Assembly: GCA_016218275.1 (NCBI GenBank)
Contig: JACREK010000047.1
Span: forward strand, 1 to 15,444
DNA from: Candidatus Gottesmanbacteria bacterium
GTDB taxonomy: Bacteria; Patescibacteriota; Microgenomatia; 2-02-FULL-39-11
DNA: 15,444 nucleotides
Reading direction: 5' to 3'
The translations under genes were made by a program, and so were the position numbers. The notes beneath the pieces are model-generated. The model searched no databases. It saw nothing but the letters and a program-made list of their open reading frames with translations, and was not told the DNA's origin. Shown here piece by piece: positions 1-7,412 of the stretch. Position 1 is the stretch's first letter, and each line of letters opens with the position of its first letter.

Positions 1-288
1 ACAAGAATTATAGAGCTCTCTTATACATTTTGGCCAATTTCATTTGATGATTTTGCCACTTATCCTCTCAGAAGCGCAGATATTGCCTGGCAGGATCTGA
101 AGGATGGTTATGCATTTGTTGTAAACCTGGGAGGGAACACTGCCAAGAATATAGTTATCCGAAAAATCTACCTTGCTTATTATGATAGTGAAGAACAGCA
201 ACGGTACTTGCAGCCTATCTTTGTTTTTGAAGGAGACAATGATTTCGTAGCATACCTGCCGGCTATTGCCCAAGAATGGCTGGAGTGA
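1..288 (+). CDS. 3' end of an unidentified gene (partial, start outside window)
   Basis: Frame 1 is open from the first base to a TGA at 286-288 and encodes the last 95 residues of a protein whose start lies upstream of the window. The translation reads like a real protein: it is rich in aromatic and branched residues, has alternating hydrophobic beta-strand patterns (for example AFVVNLGG and NIVIRKIYLAYY), and has a segment LQPIFVFEG followed by a short acidic tail ending QEWLE. The pattern of a strand, then YY, then 'LQPIFVFEG' near the C-terminus recalls extracytoplasmic YycH/YycI-like domains, but the resemblance is weak and I assign no function. No membrane segment is visible in this part. 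Its last 26 bases overlap the end of the convergent carboxypeptidase gene. Confidence 0.75.
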   Translation, partial: TRIIELSYTFWPISFDDFATYPLRSADIAWQDLKDGYAFVVNLGGNTAKNIVIRKIYLAYYDSEEQQRYLQPIFVFEGDNDFVAYLPAIAQEWLE

Positions 289-1246
289 AACCTGACGGGG
301 TAATTTCTCTTATATTTTTCCAAACAAAATTACCAAATACCCAATCTATAAGTTTAGTGGTATCTCCAAAGCGGTCTTGGCTTTTCAGTACAACAAAAAG
401 AACGCTTCTTCCGTTTTTCTTAACTTCAGAAACTAAAATTTCACCTGCACTGTCAGTAAAACCAGTCTTTACTCCAGCCACTCCGGCTACTTTTCCCAAA
501 AGTTCATTCACATTCGTGAGGGGATGGAAACGGGTAAAATTTATATCCGATACAGTGATGCTTTTGATGGAGATGATTTTGGCGAACACTTTATCGGTAA
601 TTGCGGCTTTGGCAAGCCTTGCCAAGTCAACCGGAGTTGTGTAATTATCTTTATCATCAAATCCAACCGGATTTGTAAAATGGGTATTGGACAGATTGAG
701 GAAAGAGGTTTTTTTATTCATCATTGCGATAAACTTTTCTACCCCGCCGGGATAATTTTCCGCCAGAGTGTAAGCTGCGTCATTGGCGCTGTGCACTAGC
801 GTCCCGTACAAAAGAGACTCAACTGTAATCTGTTCATTGGGCACCAAACCCATTGTTCTGCCGTTGTTTGTTACAGTTTTTACTGTCAATACATCATCTA
901 GCTGATAATAATCAAGCGCTACCAACGCTGTAGCAATTTTCGTTGTAGATGCAGGTAAGAATTTCGTATTTGAGTTCTTTTCATAAAGGATGACGCTTGA
1001 TGGAATATCAACTATATATATCCCTTCTGCAGAGACATCTGGAGGATTTGATCCCTGACGCTGCGGATAAAAAGGCGGTTCCGGCAGTTTAATTGATTCT
1101 CCGAAAGATATCCCGTTTGTTTTCTCAATAGTGCGGAAGTATAAATTGGGAGCAGGAATAAGCAATAGTAGTAGAGTAAATAGGGCAATATAAAAAATGC
1201 GCCAAATATTTTTTTTAAGTTTTTGTTGGGGATTATTCTTTTTCAT
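263..1246 (-). CDS. D-alanyl-D-alanine carboxypeptidase (PBP5/DacA-type, peptidase S11)
   Basis: A 327-residue serine-type D,D-carboxypeptidase that would trim the terminal D-Ala from peptidoglycan stem peptides outside the membrane. A basic N-terminus is followed by a hydrophobic segment at about residues 15-33, acting as a signal or membrane anchor. The three active-site motifs of the S11 family are present and correctly spaced: SxxK as STTK (S100, K103), SxN as SAN (153-155) and KTG (260-262). The protein stops soon after the catalytic domain, so it lacks the C-terminal beta domain and amphipathic anchor of E. coli PBP5 (about 400 residues). It is probably held in the membrane by its N-terminus. 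Its ATG overlaps the aspS stop (ATGA at 1243-1246), implying translational coupling, and its 3' end overlaps the + strand gene at the left edge by 26 bp. Confidence 0.93.
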   Translation of the reverse strand: MKKNNPQQKLKKNIWRIFYIALFTLLLLLIPAPNLYFRTIEKTNGISFGESIKLPEPPFYPQRQGSNPPDVSAEGIYIVDIPSSVILYEKNSNTKFLPASTTKIATALVALDYYQLDDVLTVKTVTNNGRTMGLVPNEQITVESLLYGTLVHSANDAAYTLAENYPGGVEKFIAMMNKKTSFLNLSNTHFTNPVGFDDKDNYTTPVDLARLAKAAITDKVFAKIISIKSITVSDINFTRFHPLTNVNELLGKVAGVAGVKTGFTDSAGEILVSEVKKNGRSVLFVVLKSQDRFGDTTKLIDWVFGNFVWKNIREITPSGFTPAILGQ

Positions 1247-2634
1247 TTGCGAAGAATAAGTCCTAATTCTTTCAATTGATCCTCAGTAATCTCACTTGGA
1301 GCATCCATCACCGATGTCTGACCGGATGAAGAAGTAGGAAAAGCCATCGCTTCCCTCACGCTTGGTTCGGAAAGTACTGCCATTAAGAATCTATCGATAC
1401 CCGGTGCGATTCCGCCGTGTGGCGGAACACCATAAGTGAAGGCAGTAAGCATATGCTCAAACTGTTTCTTCTGCTCTTTAGTAAATCCTATCAAATCAAA
1501 AACTTTTTCCTGAATCTCCGGTCGGTGGATACGGATACTTCCGCCTCCTACTTCATATCCGTTAAGTACCAAATCATGCTGTAAACCGCGGACTTTCAAA
1601 GGATCTGCGTCTAAAAACCTTATGTCATCCGGATGAGGTGCCGTAAACATATGATGAGAAGGGGCGAATTTGGCACTTCCAGCTCCATAGAAAAAATCAT
1701 CTTTTGACTGCTCTTTAAACAGAGGAAAATCTATTGTCCAGGAGAACGCCAATTCATCGGGATTATTTTTATTAACTCTAAGATCTGGTTTATCGGAACC
1801 ATATTTTTCTAAAGCCTCTTTATGGGAAATTCTTGGCCAAGGAGATTGTAAAATTTGCTTATCGGGAAAAATAGCAGTTACTATCTGGGTAAACAACTCC
1901 TCAGTCAATTGCAAAATATCTTCCTGTTCTACAAAAGACATCTCCAAATCAAGTTGAGTAAACTCTCCATAAGCTCTGTCTTTTCTAGGGTCTTCATCGC
2001 GGAAACAGCGGACTATCTGAAAATATCTTTCCAGTCCCGCTACCATCAGAAGTTGTTTATACTGCTGTGGTGACTGAGGCAGGGCATAAAATTTGCCCTT
2101 CTGCAATCTTGAAGGAACTACAAAGTCTCTGGCTCCTTCAGGAGTAGTTTTGGTAAGCATCGGTGTTTCTACTTCCACAAAATCACGCTTTGTCAAAAAA
2201 TTCCTGATAAATGTAGTCACTTGGGAACGGATTTTAAGATTTTTTGTCATGCGGGGACGGCGAATATCAATGTATCGATACTTCATCCGGATTTCTTCGT
2301 TTATGTCATATCCATCCGTATCTATCGGAAATGGTAATTCGGCTGCTTTAGATATAATTTTCAGATTCTTTATCTCCAATTCAACTGTTCCGGTATTTAA
2401 TTTCGGATTTATCATCTTTTCCGGACGTTTTTTAACTATCCCAGTAATTTTCACCACGTCCTCACTGCCTACCTTGATCTTTCCGGATGTATCTACAGTC
2501 TGGACAATACCGCTTCTGTCACGAAGATCAATAAAAGCAATTTTGCCGTGTTTTCGAACAGTTGCCACCCAACCGTAAAGAGCCACTTCCTGACCAATTT
2601 TATCGATTGTTTCTAAAGCAAGAGTACGTGTCAT
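1243..2634 (-). CDS. aspS: aspartate--tRNA ligase, bacterial type without GAD domain
   Basis: Class II AspRS of 463 residues. It has an N-terminal OB-fold anticodon-binding domain (about 1-100), then the catalytic core: motif 2 around RCFRDEDPRKDR (209-220) with the following GEFTQLDLE, and motif 3 GIAPGIDRFLM (408-418). The C-terminal signature running through AFPTSSSGQ and MDAPSEI is characteristic of bacterial AspRS. Bacterial enzymes are usually near 590 residues because a GAD domain is inserted after the YGSDKPDLR motif. Here YGSDKPDLR (278-286) is followed after about 12 residues by SWTIDFPLF, so that domain is absent. I start at 2634 (MTRTLALETI). The frame is open upstream to 2667, but those codons lie in repeat DNA and the family does not carry that extension. 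A weak GGA lies about 7 nt upstream of the ATG. It lies downstream of the aminotransferase and is coupled to dac. Confidence 0.95.
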   Translation of the reverse strand: MTRTLALETIDKIGQEVALYGWVATVRKHGKIAFIDLRDRSGIVQTVDTSGKIKVGSEDVVKITGIVKKRPEKMINPKLNTGTVELEIKNLKIISKAAELPFPIDTDGYDINEEIRMKYRYIDIRRPRMTKNLKIRSQVTTFIRNFLTKRDFVEVETPMLTKTTPEGARDFVVPSRLQKGKFYALPQSPQQYKQLLMVAGLERYFQIVRCFRDEDPRKDRAYGEFTQLDLEMSFVEQEDILQLTEELFTQIVTAIFPDKQILQSPWPRISHKEALEKYGSDKPDLRVNKNNPDELAFSWTIDFPLFKEQSKDDFFYGAGSAKFAPSHHMFTAPHPDDIRFLDADPLKVRGLQHDLVLNGYEVGGGSIRIHRPEIQEKVFDLIGFTKEQKKQFEHMLTAFTYGVPPHGGIAPGIDRFLMAVLSEPSVREAMAFPTSSSGQTSVMDAPSEITEDQLKELGLILRK

Positions 2635-2641
2635 AATAAAT

Positions 2642-2762
2642 TCCAAATTCAAAGCACCAAATCCCAAATAATATCAAAATTCAAATTTTCAAAATTCTAA
2701 ACGTTTTAAATTTTGGATTTTGGTCATTTGGATTTATTTGGAACTTAGGATTTTGGATTTTG
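2642..2762. repeat. A+T-rich imperfect inverted repeat between aminotransferase and aspS
   Basis: This spacer is built from short words. The left half is rich in CCAAAT and AAAATTC and the right half in ATTTGG and GGATTTTGG, so the two halves are approximately reverse complements about the AAACGTTT at 2699-2706. The right end also has a direct repeat, GGATTTTGGATTTTGGATTTT. No gene is seen. The weak aspS ribosome-binding site lies at its left edge. Confidence 0.65.
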
Positions 2763-2766
2763 GATT

Positions 2767-3966
2767 TTATATTTTATTGTATTTCTTTATCGCCAACCCC
2801 AAAAGTTCCATTGCTCTCTCTAGTTTTTTCTCCTCCAAAACGTAAGCTATTCTTATCTCATTTTTACCCAAACCTTTGGTGGCATAAAATCCTGTAGCCG
2901 GTGCTACCATCACCGTCTCTTTTTTATCAGAAAAGGAAGTCAAAAGAAAGGCAGCAAACTTATCACTGTCATCAATTGGCAGTTTGGGTATGATATAGAA
3001 TGCTCCTTCCGGTTTCACAGCTGTCACACCGGGAATTTTTTTAAGTTCCCGCACAACCGTATCTCTTCGACTCTGGTATGTCTTTTTTAGTTTTTCCAGA
3101 TAGGCTTTATGATTTTCCAACATTGGTACCAGTGCCAACTGTTCAACGGTAGCAACAGACAGTCGACTTTGGGCAAAACGGAGCGCCACCTGCATTACCT
3201 CTTTATTCTTACTGGCGACACAGCCTACTCTTGCTCCGCAGGAATTGAATCTTTTGGAAACACTGTCTGTAATAATGAGCTGAGGGTGTAATTTCTTAAA
3301 TGAACTAAACGGTAATACTTTTTTACCGTCAAAGACTATCTCCTGATAAGTCTCATCGGAGATGATAAATAAATTATGTTTTAAAGCAATATCAGCTAAC
3401 ATTTTCACCTCATCTGCCGTATACATAGTACCGGTAGGATTATTCGGATTGCAAGCCACAATCCCACGGGTTTTACCCGTTATTGCCTTTTCTATGACTT
3501 CTCTTTTTGGCAGATGGAAACCGTCTTTAACGTAAGTTCTGACGGGCTTAAGTTTTATATTTCCCATCGCAGCAATAATGGCATAACTGGTATAGAAGGG
3601 TTCAAAAACTATTAGCTCGTCCTGTGGGTCGGCAATTGCAAAAAAAGCAAAAATCAATCCTTCGGAACCACCGCTGGTCACAATTATGTCATTTAGATCA
3701 AAATTGCACCCCTTATCCCGGTAGAATTTCTGCCAACCTTTAATTGCCGAAAACATCCCACTTGATGGAGCATATTCAAGCGTAGGTTCTTTAAATTCTT
3801 TAATACTCCGAAGTATTGGCTCGGGTGTAGGTAAATCGGGATTCCCAATATTTACATGATAAACTTTGATACCCCTTTTCTTAGCATCATCTGCCAATGG
3901 CACCAATTTTCTTATGGCAGAAGCAGGTGTATTTGCTGCTCTTTGGGAAATAGAAATCTTTTTCAT
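2767..3966 (-). CDS. PLP-dependent class I/II aminotransferase (aspartate aminotransferase-like)
   Basis: A 399-residue fold-type I aminotransferase, full length for the AspC-like family. Visible signatures: GNPDLPTP (41-48) in the N-terminal substrate loop; SGGSEG (98-103) at the PLP phosphate site; NPNNPTG (173-179); SDETYQEI (203-210), with the Asp and Tyr that contact PLP; the Schiff-base lysine in SVSKRF (K238) followed by GARVG with R246; and the carboxylate-binding arginine in NEIRIAY (R372). The exact amino donor and acceptor cannot be read from sequence. It sits between PEP carboxylase, which makes oxaloacetate, and aspartyl-tRNA synthetase, so aspartate formation is the most economical inference. 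No good Shine-Dalgarno precedes the ATG at 3966, and a palindromic repeat lies directly upstream. Alternatives are an alanine or aromatic aminotransferase. Confidence 0.9.
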   Translation of the reverse strand: MKKISISQRAANTPASAIRKLVPLADDAKKRGIKVYHVNIGNPDLPTPEPILRSIKEFKEPTLEYAPSSGMFSAIKGWQKFYRDKGCNFDLNDIIVTSGGSEGLIFAFFAIADPQDELIVFEPFYTSYAIIAAMGNIKLKPVRTYVKDGFHLPKREVIEKAITGKTRGIVACNPNNPTGTMYTADEVKMLADIALKHNLFIISDETYQEIVFDGKKVLPFSSFKKLHPQLIITDSVSKRFNSCGARVGCVASKNKEVMQVALRFAQSRLSVATVEQLALVPMLENHKAYLEKLKKTYQSRRDTVVRELKKIPGVTAVKPEGAFYIIPKLPIDDSDKFAAFLLTSFSDKKETVMVAPATGFYATKGLGKNEIRIAYVLEEKKLERAMELLGLAIKKYNKI

Positions 3967-3974
3967 ATAACTAC

Positions 3975-4112
3975 TGTCATTGCGAGGAGTGATCCCTCAC
4001 TGTCATTGCGAGCGGAGCGAAGCAATCTCTAATGACAGTTCGGGACAAGCTCCGCAATCTTTATTAATAGAGATCGCCACGTCCCGAAGTGACGTCGGGA
4101 CTCGCGATGACA
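3975..4112. repeat. dispersed palindromic repeat (TGTCATTGCGAG family), copy 1
   Basis: TGTCATTGCGAG occurs at 3975-3986 and again at 4001-4012, and its near reverse complement CTCGCGATGACA closes the element at 4101-4112 (11 of 12 pairs). Inside, GCAATCTCT (4022-4030) faces AGAGATCGC (4069-4077), and CGGGAC faces GTCCCG. The whole is a long cruciform-capable element that fills the gap between ppc and the aminotransferase gene. A related element lies at 15032-15130. Repeats with this TCATTGCGAG...GCGAAGCAATC wording are known from many bacterial genomes. If transcribed with ppc, it would fold into a large hairpin before the downstream genes. Confidence 0.85.
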
Positions 4113-4121
4113 AAAATCTTC

Positions 4122-5624
4122 TTATCCCAAACTTTTCCTTAATACCCCTGTGTAAGTTATCAGCTGGGAAATATCCTTATTATTTTTTAACCTTTCGTAA
4201 ACTTTTTGAGTTAATTTATAATGCTCCAGGTGATTATCGTCTTTTGGTCCAAGAGTAAAACCTAACTCTTTTTCAATACTTTTAATATCCTCCATTATGT
4301 CATACCAGAAGCTTTTGTGTTTTGCAAGTTGCATTAAGTTTTCTCGGTTAAAAAAATTCCCGGCAAAGACAATATCCTCCTTCAGATGAAGATATGAAGC
4401 AGCAAGATGTGATCCAAACCCCAGCTTTTTTGCCGCTTTGATGCCTCTGCCTGTACCGATAAGTTCAGGAGGAATTCCCAAAGAATATAATGAGGCACAA
4501 AAAGGAATTGCTCTGGGCAAACTGACATGACCGACACCTCTTGAGTAACCAAACAGTCCAATGTGGAGCATCCTTTCCCGACGCTTTGCCACTTGGCGGC
4601 TGATGGCATTTATCAGTGGAGCCAATTTCTCAACGGATTTTTGATATGGTTTTTCAAATAAAGGAATCGTCTGATGTAAAGTATTCACTTCAATCTGGCT
4701 AAATATTTTGGCTTTTTTCTTTGGTAATTCCTCTTTTAATCGACGTAGTACGGACTTTACCAATTTTAAGGGATAATCATAACGAAAAGCGCTCTGTATA
4801 GTCAGAGTTTTTACACCGGCATATTCAGCAAGTGCATTCTCAATATTATCTGGCCGTAAACTTCCTCTAAACGGCAAAGATCCTGTACCTAACATCGGAT
4901 ATAACTTTACATTGGTTCTGTCTTCAAGTTCTCTATATGACGACAAAGCAATTTTTAAAGCAATCACTGTAGGAACCAGACCTGAATTGAGCGCCGGATC
5001 ACTTCTTGCGCAATACGGACGGAGATAGGCAGGTTTAAAACCAAATGTTTTTTTATGAAGGGTAATATACTTTTCCAGAATTTTTGCCGAACCGGCAATT
5101 TTACCGACCTGTTCAAATAAAGGTATTATTTCCAAATGCTGAATAGAATCTTTCATTTTAAGCAGCTTATGTTCTACTCTTACCAGATCCCGAAAGGCTT
5201 CCTGGATTTCGATAATTTCTTCAGCAGTTTCAGTGAGGGGTAAAATTGTCTCAAAAATCGGAGGATTGTCAAAATTTAAGCTTTGTGCAAGTTGACTGCT
5301 GGTAACAATCACCATGAAAGCGCGAGCCAATCTGAACTGTTTTTCTACACGCGGGTTGGGAATGCGGAAAGTTAAGAAATTTTCTTTTCCTAGTGGATGT
5401 TTTTTAAAGTAATGGAAATATTTATGCAGGAATTTATCCACCACTGCTTCATCAACAAATTTTCCTTCCCAATCCCAGTTATATTCATCTATCCCTAAAT
5501 CGGAAAAACAAAGGTAACATTCCTTGATTTCTGCAGTGGTTGAGATGAATGCGCGGGAATTCCAGTAAGGTTTTCCGGCATTATCCGGATGCTGAGTAGC
5601 CATACAAGCTGAAATTTTTCTCAT
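4122..5624 (-). CDS. ppcA: phosphoenolpyruvate carboxylase, archaeal type
   Basis: A 500-residue PEP carboxylase that fixes bicarbonate onto PEP to give oxaloacetate. It belongs to the short archaeal-type family (about 480-520 residues), not the 880-residue bacterial/plant PpcA. Diagnostic stretches are MATQHPDNA (8-16), YNWDWEGKFVDEAVV (48-62), the basic LTFRIPNPRVEK (84-95), ARSDPALNSGLVP (206-218), GTGSLPFRGSLRP (246-258), GVGHVSLPRA (363-372) and IGTGRGI (389-395). The archaeal family is known from archaea and scattered bacteria, so it is probably an ancient acquisition in this lineage. Its ATG overlaps the recJ stop (ATGA at 5621-5624), implying coupled translation. The aminotransferase and aspS downstream suggest the oxaloacetate feeds aspartate. 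The N-terminal assignment is solid because the family begins a few residues before the TQHPD motif. Confidence 0.95.
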   Translation of the reverse strand: MRKISACMATQHPDNAGKPYWNSRAFISTTAEIKECYLCFSDLGIDEYNWDWEGKFVDEAVVDKFLHKYFHYFKKHPLGKENFLTFRIPNPRVEKQFRLARAFMVIVTSSQLAQSLNFDNPPIFETILPLTETAEEIIEIQEAFRDLVRVEHKLLKMKDSIQHLEIIPLFEQVGKIAGSAKILEKYITLHKKTFGFKPAYLRPYCARSDPALNSGLVPTVIALKIALSSYRELEDRTNVKLYPMLGTGSLPFRGSLRPDNIENALAEYAGVKTLTIQSAFRYDYPLKLVKSVLRRLKEELPKKKAKIFSQIEVNTLHQTIPLFEKPYQKSVEKLAPLINAISRQVAKRRERMLHIGLFGYSRGVGHVSLPRAIPFCASLYSLGIPPELIGTGRGIKAAKKLGFGSHLAASYLHLKEDIVFAGNFFNRENLMQLAKHKSFWYDIMEDIKSIEKELGFTLGPKDDNHLEHYKLTQKVYERLKNNKDISQLITYTGVLRKSLG

Positions 5625-7387
5625 TGCTGGGGGAATTTAACATCTTTAAGTTTCAATTGCAAGCATAAATTGCCGTTCCAACGATTTTCATCTATTGAAT
5701 ATGCTATATCAATCAATTGATGCGGAACAATTTTCCTGAATATATCTCCCATGGAAAATCCTATTGCTTCGAATATGTAAGAACTGTCTCTGCATTGCAC
5801 TTTCATTTTTAAGTGCTGGCGGTCTCTTCCTACCAATGAAGCTCCGATTACTTCTGCATTATAGGAGGCAAAAGTAGGTTCCGGATTGCCTACTCCAAAT
5901 GGAGCAAATTGTTGTAATTTGTTATAAAAATCCGTTGTGACATTTTTAAGATTTAATATCATATCGACTTTTATTGATCTTGTCAGTTTCTCTTTATCCA
6001 ATTCACGACCTGCAATCTTTTGTAATTTGCTTTTCAACAGGGTCAAATTTTTTGTCGCTACCGTAAAACCGGCTGCCATCGGGTGTCCTCCTACATCCTC
6101 CAATAGTTCCGACGCTTTATGAAGTGTTTCTACAATATTAAATCCATTTACCGACCTTGCCGAAGCTTTGGAGAAAATTTCGCCTTGAGATACAACTATT
6201 GCCGGCCGATAAAATTCCTCTACCAATTTTCCGGCAACCAACCCTATGATGCCTTCCTTAAATTCTTTGCGGCTGATAAAAAGCAATTTCGTCAACTGTT
6301 CATGACGCACCATTTCTATCGCCTGAATGGTCGCTGTTTCTGTCAAAACCTGCCTTTCCCTATTGGTAGAACTCAATTGTTTTGCCAAAGCGGAGGCACG
6401 CTCTTTGTCTCTTGTACAAAGAAGTCGCAGGGCGTCAATCGCATGCATCAACCTGCCCATGCTATTTATACGCGGAGCTAAGATATGGCCTACTTCATAA
6501 ACGCCTAAATCACCCTTTTTTAACCCTGCCTCTTTTATCAAAGCAGTGAAACCGACTCTTTCAGTTTTATTTAACTGTTCCAATCCGAATTTTACGATCG
6601 CACGATTTGCGAAGGTTAGAGGAACAAGATCAGCAATCGTTGCTAAAGCTGCTAAATCTAAATTGGTGGAAAGTAAGTATTCAGTCTTTTGCAGTAAAGC
6701 CTTAAAACCACCTCGGGGGTGGCCGAAGGACTCCCCCGAGGTGAAGGAAACAGAATAACTTTTGCCTTTTAATTTAGAGATTAGATAATTACAAAAAAAC
6801 CAAGCTATTCCTCCCGCGGCTAATTCTGTAGTATGAATAATAGCTTTCGCCTTTGGAAGCTTAGCAGGTTTTAAATGATGATCCAAAATGATTGTATCAA
6901 TTCCAAGACTATCGGCATACTTCACTTTTTCGACGGCGGAAATACCATGATCAACGGTAATAATCAATTTAGCATTGTACACACCTTTGATAAAATCTAT
7001 CCCTTTTTTGGATAAACCATATCCTTCATCCACTCTATGAGGCACATAAGGCATAATCTTTGCCCCTATTCCATATAGGCTCTCCCAAACAATTGCGCCG
7101 GAGCATACTCCATCTGCGTCATAGTCTGTATACACAACCATTGATTCTTTGCTGTCAATTGCTTTTTTGATTCTTGCAACTGCCTTATCTAACTCTTTTC
7201 TTTCTAATCCGACGCTTTCGATAGTCAGATCATCAAGTGATGGATGTAAAAATTTATCTATTTCCTTTTTCCCTTTTATTCCTCTATTTTCAAGTAAAAT
7301 TTTTATAATCTCATCAACTTTGAACTTGCCCAGAGGGCGCCCACTTTGAACTTTGAACTTATCATTAAGTATCACCCACTTCTTCAT
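5621..7387 (-). CDS. recJ: single-stranded-DNA-specific exonuclease RecJ
   Basis: A 588-residue DHH/DHHA1-family 5'-3' ssDNA exonuclease used in recombination and repair. The metal-binding motifs are intact: TDYDADG (87-93; D88, D90, D92), VDHG (145-148), LDHH (168-171), the ADLVPL region (252-257), APRINSMGR (304-312), and GGHPMAAG (433-440) of the DHHA1 domain, followed by a C-terminal OB-fold-like region (about 470-585). The length is close to the usual 560-590. Two short tracts look like DNA repeats captured in frame: residues 10-24 (KFKV-QSGRPLG-KFKV) and residues 216-227 (TSGESFGHPRGG), which lie on a perfect hairpin. The start at 7387 is supported by GGAG at 7393-7396, 5 nt from the ATG. 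It is the first gene of the leftward unit and diverges from cca. Confidence 0.95.
   Translation of the reverse strand: MKKWVILNDKFKVQSGRPLGKFKVDEIIKILLENRGIKGKKEIDKFLHPSLDDLTIESVGLERKELDKAVARIKKAIDSKESMVVYTDYDADGVCSGAIVWESLYGIGAKIMPYVPHRVDEGYGLSKKGIDFIKGVYNAKLIITVDHGISAVEKVKYADSLGIDTIILDHHLKPAKLPKAKAIIHTTELAAGGIAWFFCNYLISKLKGKSYSVSFTSGESFGHPRGGFKALLQKTEYLLSTNLDLAALATIADLVPLTFANRAIVKFGLEQLNKTERVGFTALIKEAGLKKGDLGVYEVGHILAPRINSMGRLMHAIDALRLLCTRDKERASALAKQLSSTNRERQVLTETATIQAIEMVRHEQLTKLLFISRKEFKEGIIGLVAGKLVEEFYRPAIVVSQGEIFSKASARSVNGFNIVETLHKASELLEDVGGHPMAAGFTVATKNLTLLKSKLQKIAGRELDKEKLTRSIKVDMILNLKNVTTDFYNKLQQFAPFGVGNPEPTFASYNAEVIGASLVGRDRQHLKMKVQCRDSSYIFEAIGFSMGDIFRKIVPHQLIDIAYSIDENRWNGNLCLQLKLKDVKFPQQ
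6709..6743. repeat. GC-rich palindrome inside recJ
   Basis: Perfect 11-bp arms CACCTCGGGGG (6709-6719) and CCCCCGAGGTG (6733-6743) flank a 13-nt loop, in sharp contrast to the A+T-rich surroundings. The palindrome encodes RecJ residues 216-227 and falls between the DHH segment and the ADLVPL motif, where RecJ proteins vary in length. It looks like a palindromic mini-element accommodated in frame. Confidence 0.85.
7315..7360. repeat. heptamer/GGGCGCCC repeat inside the 5' end of recJ
   Basis: Units of CTTTGAA flank the GC-rich palindromic core GGGCGCCC (7335-7342). The 39 bases at 7322-7360 match 35 of 39 positions of the tract at 10475-10520 in secF, apart from one extra heptamer there. The tract encodes RecJ residues 10-24. 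Confidence 0.85.
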
Positions 7388-7392
7388 ATATG

Positions 7393-7396
7393 CTCC
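7393..7396 (-). promoter_or_regulatory. recJ ribosome binding site
   Basis: On the minus strand this reads GGAG, 5 nt before the recJ ATG. It supports the start at 7387 and occupies part of the 25-bp gap shared with cca. Confidence 0.7.
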
Positions 7397-7400
7397 ATAG

Positions 7401-7411
7401 GATATAATATC
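7401..7411. promoter_or_regulatory. symmetric -10-like element between recJ and cca
   Basis: GATATAATATC has perfect 5-bp arms about a central A. On the + strand it gives the exact TATAAT (7403-7408), and on the minus strand TATTAT. With usual -10 spacing, + strand transcription would begin near 7414-7416, essentially at the cca start codons. No convincing -35 hexamer is seen on either side, so this is a candidate only. Confidence 0.5.
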
Positions 7412-7412
7412 T

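Noticed and set aside
276..644. Open + strand frame of 122 codons opposite the carboxypeptidase
   Set aside because: It is antisense to a gene with intact S11 motifs and its translation shows no domain or credible start signal.
2093..2578. Open + strand frame of 161 codons opposite aspS
   Set aside because: It is a shadow of the highly conserved AspRS reading frame, with no recognisable protein features.
2635..2667. Upstream start for aspS (MGFGALNLEF...)
   Set aside because: The extra 11 codons are the spacer repeat read in frame; AspRS normally begins at the equivalent of MTRTLALETI.
3980..4258. Open + strand frame of 92 codons starting in the palindromic repeat
   Set aside because: It is repeat-derived at its start and antisense to the end of the PEP carboxylase gene.
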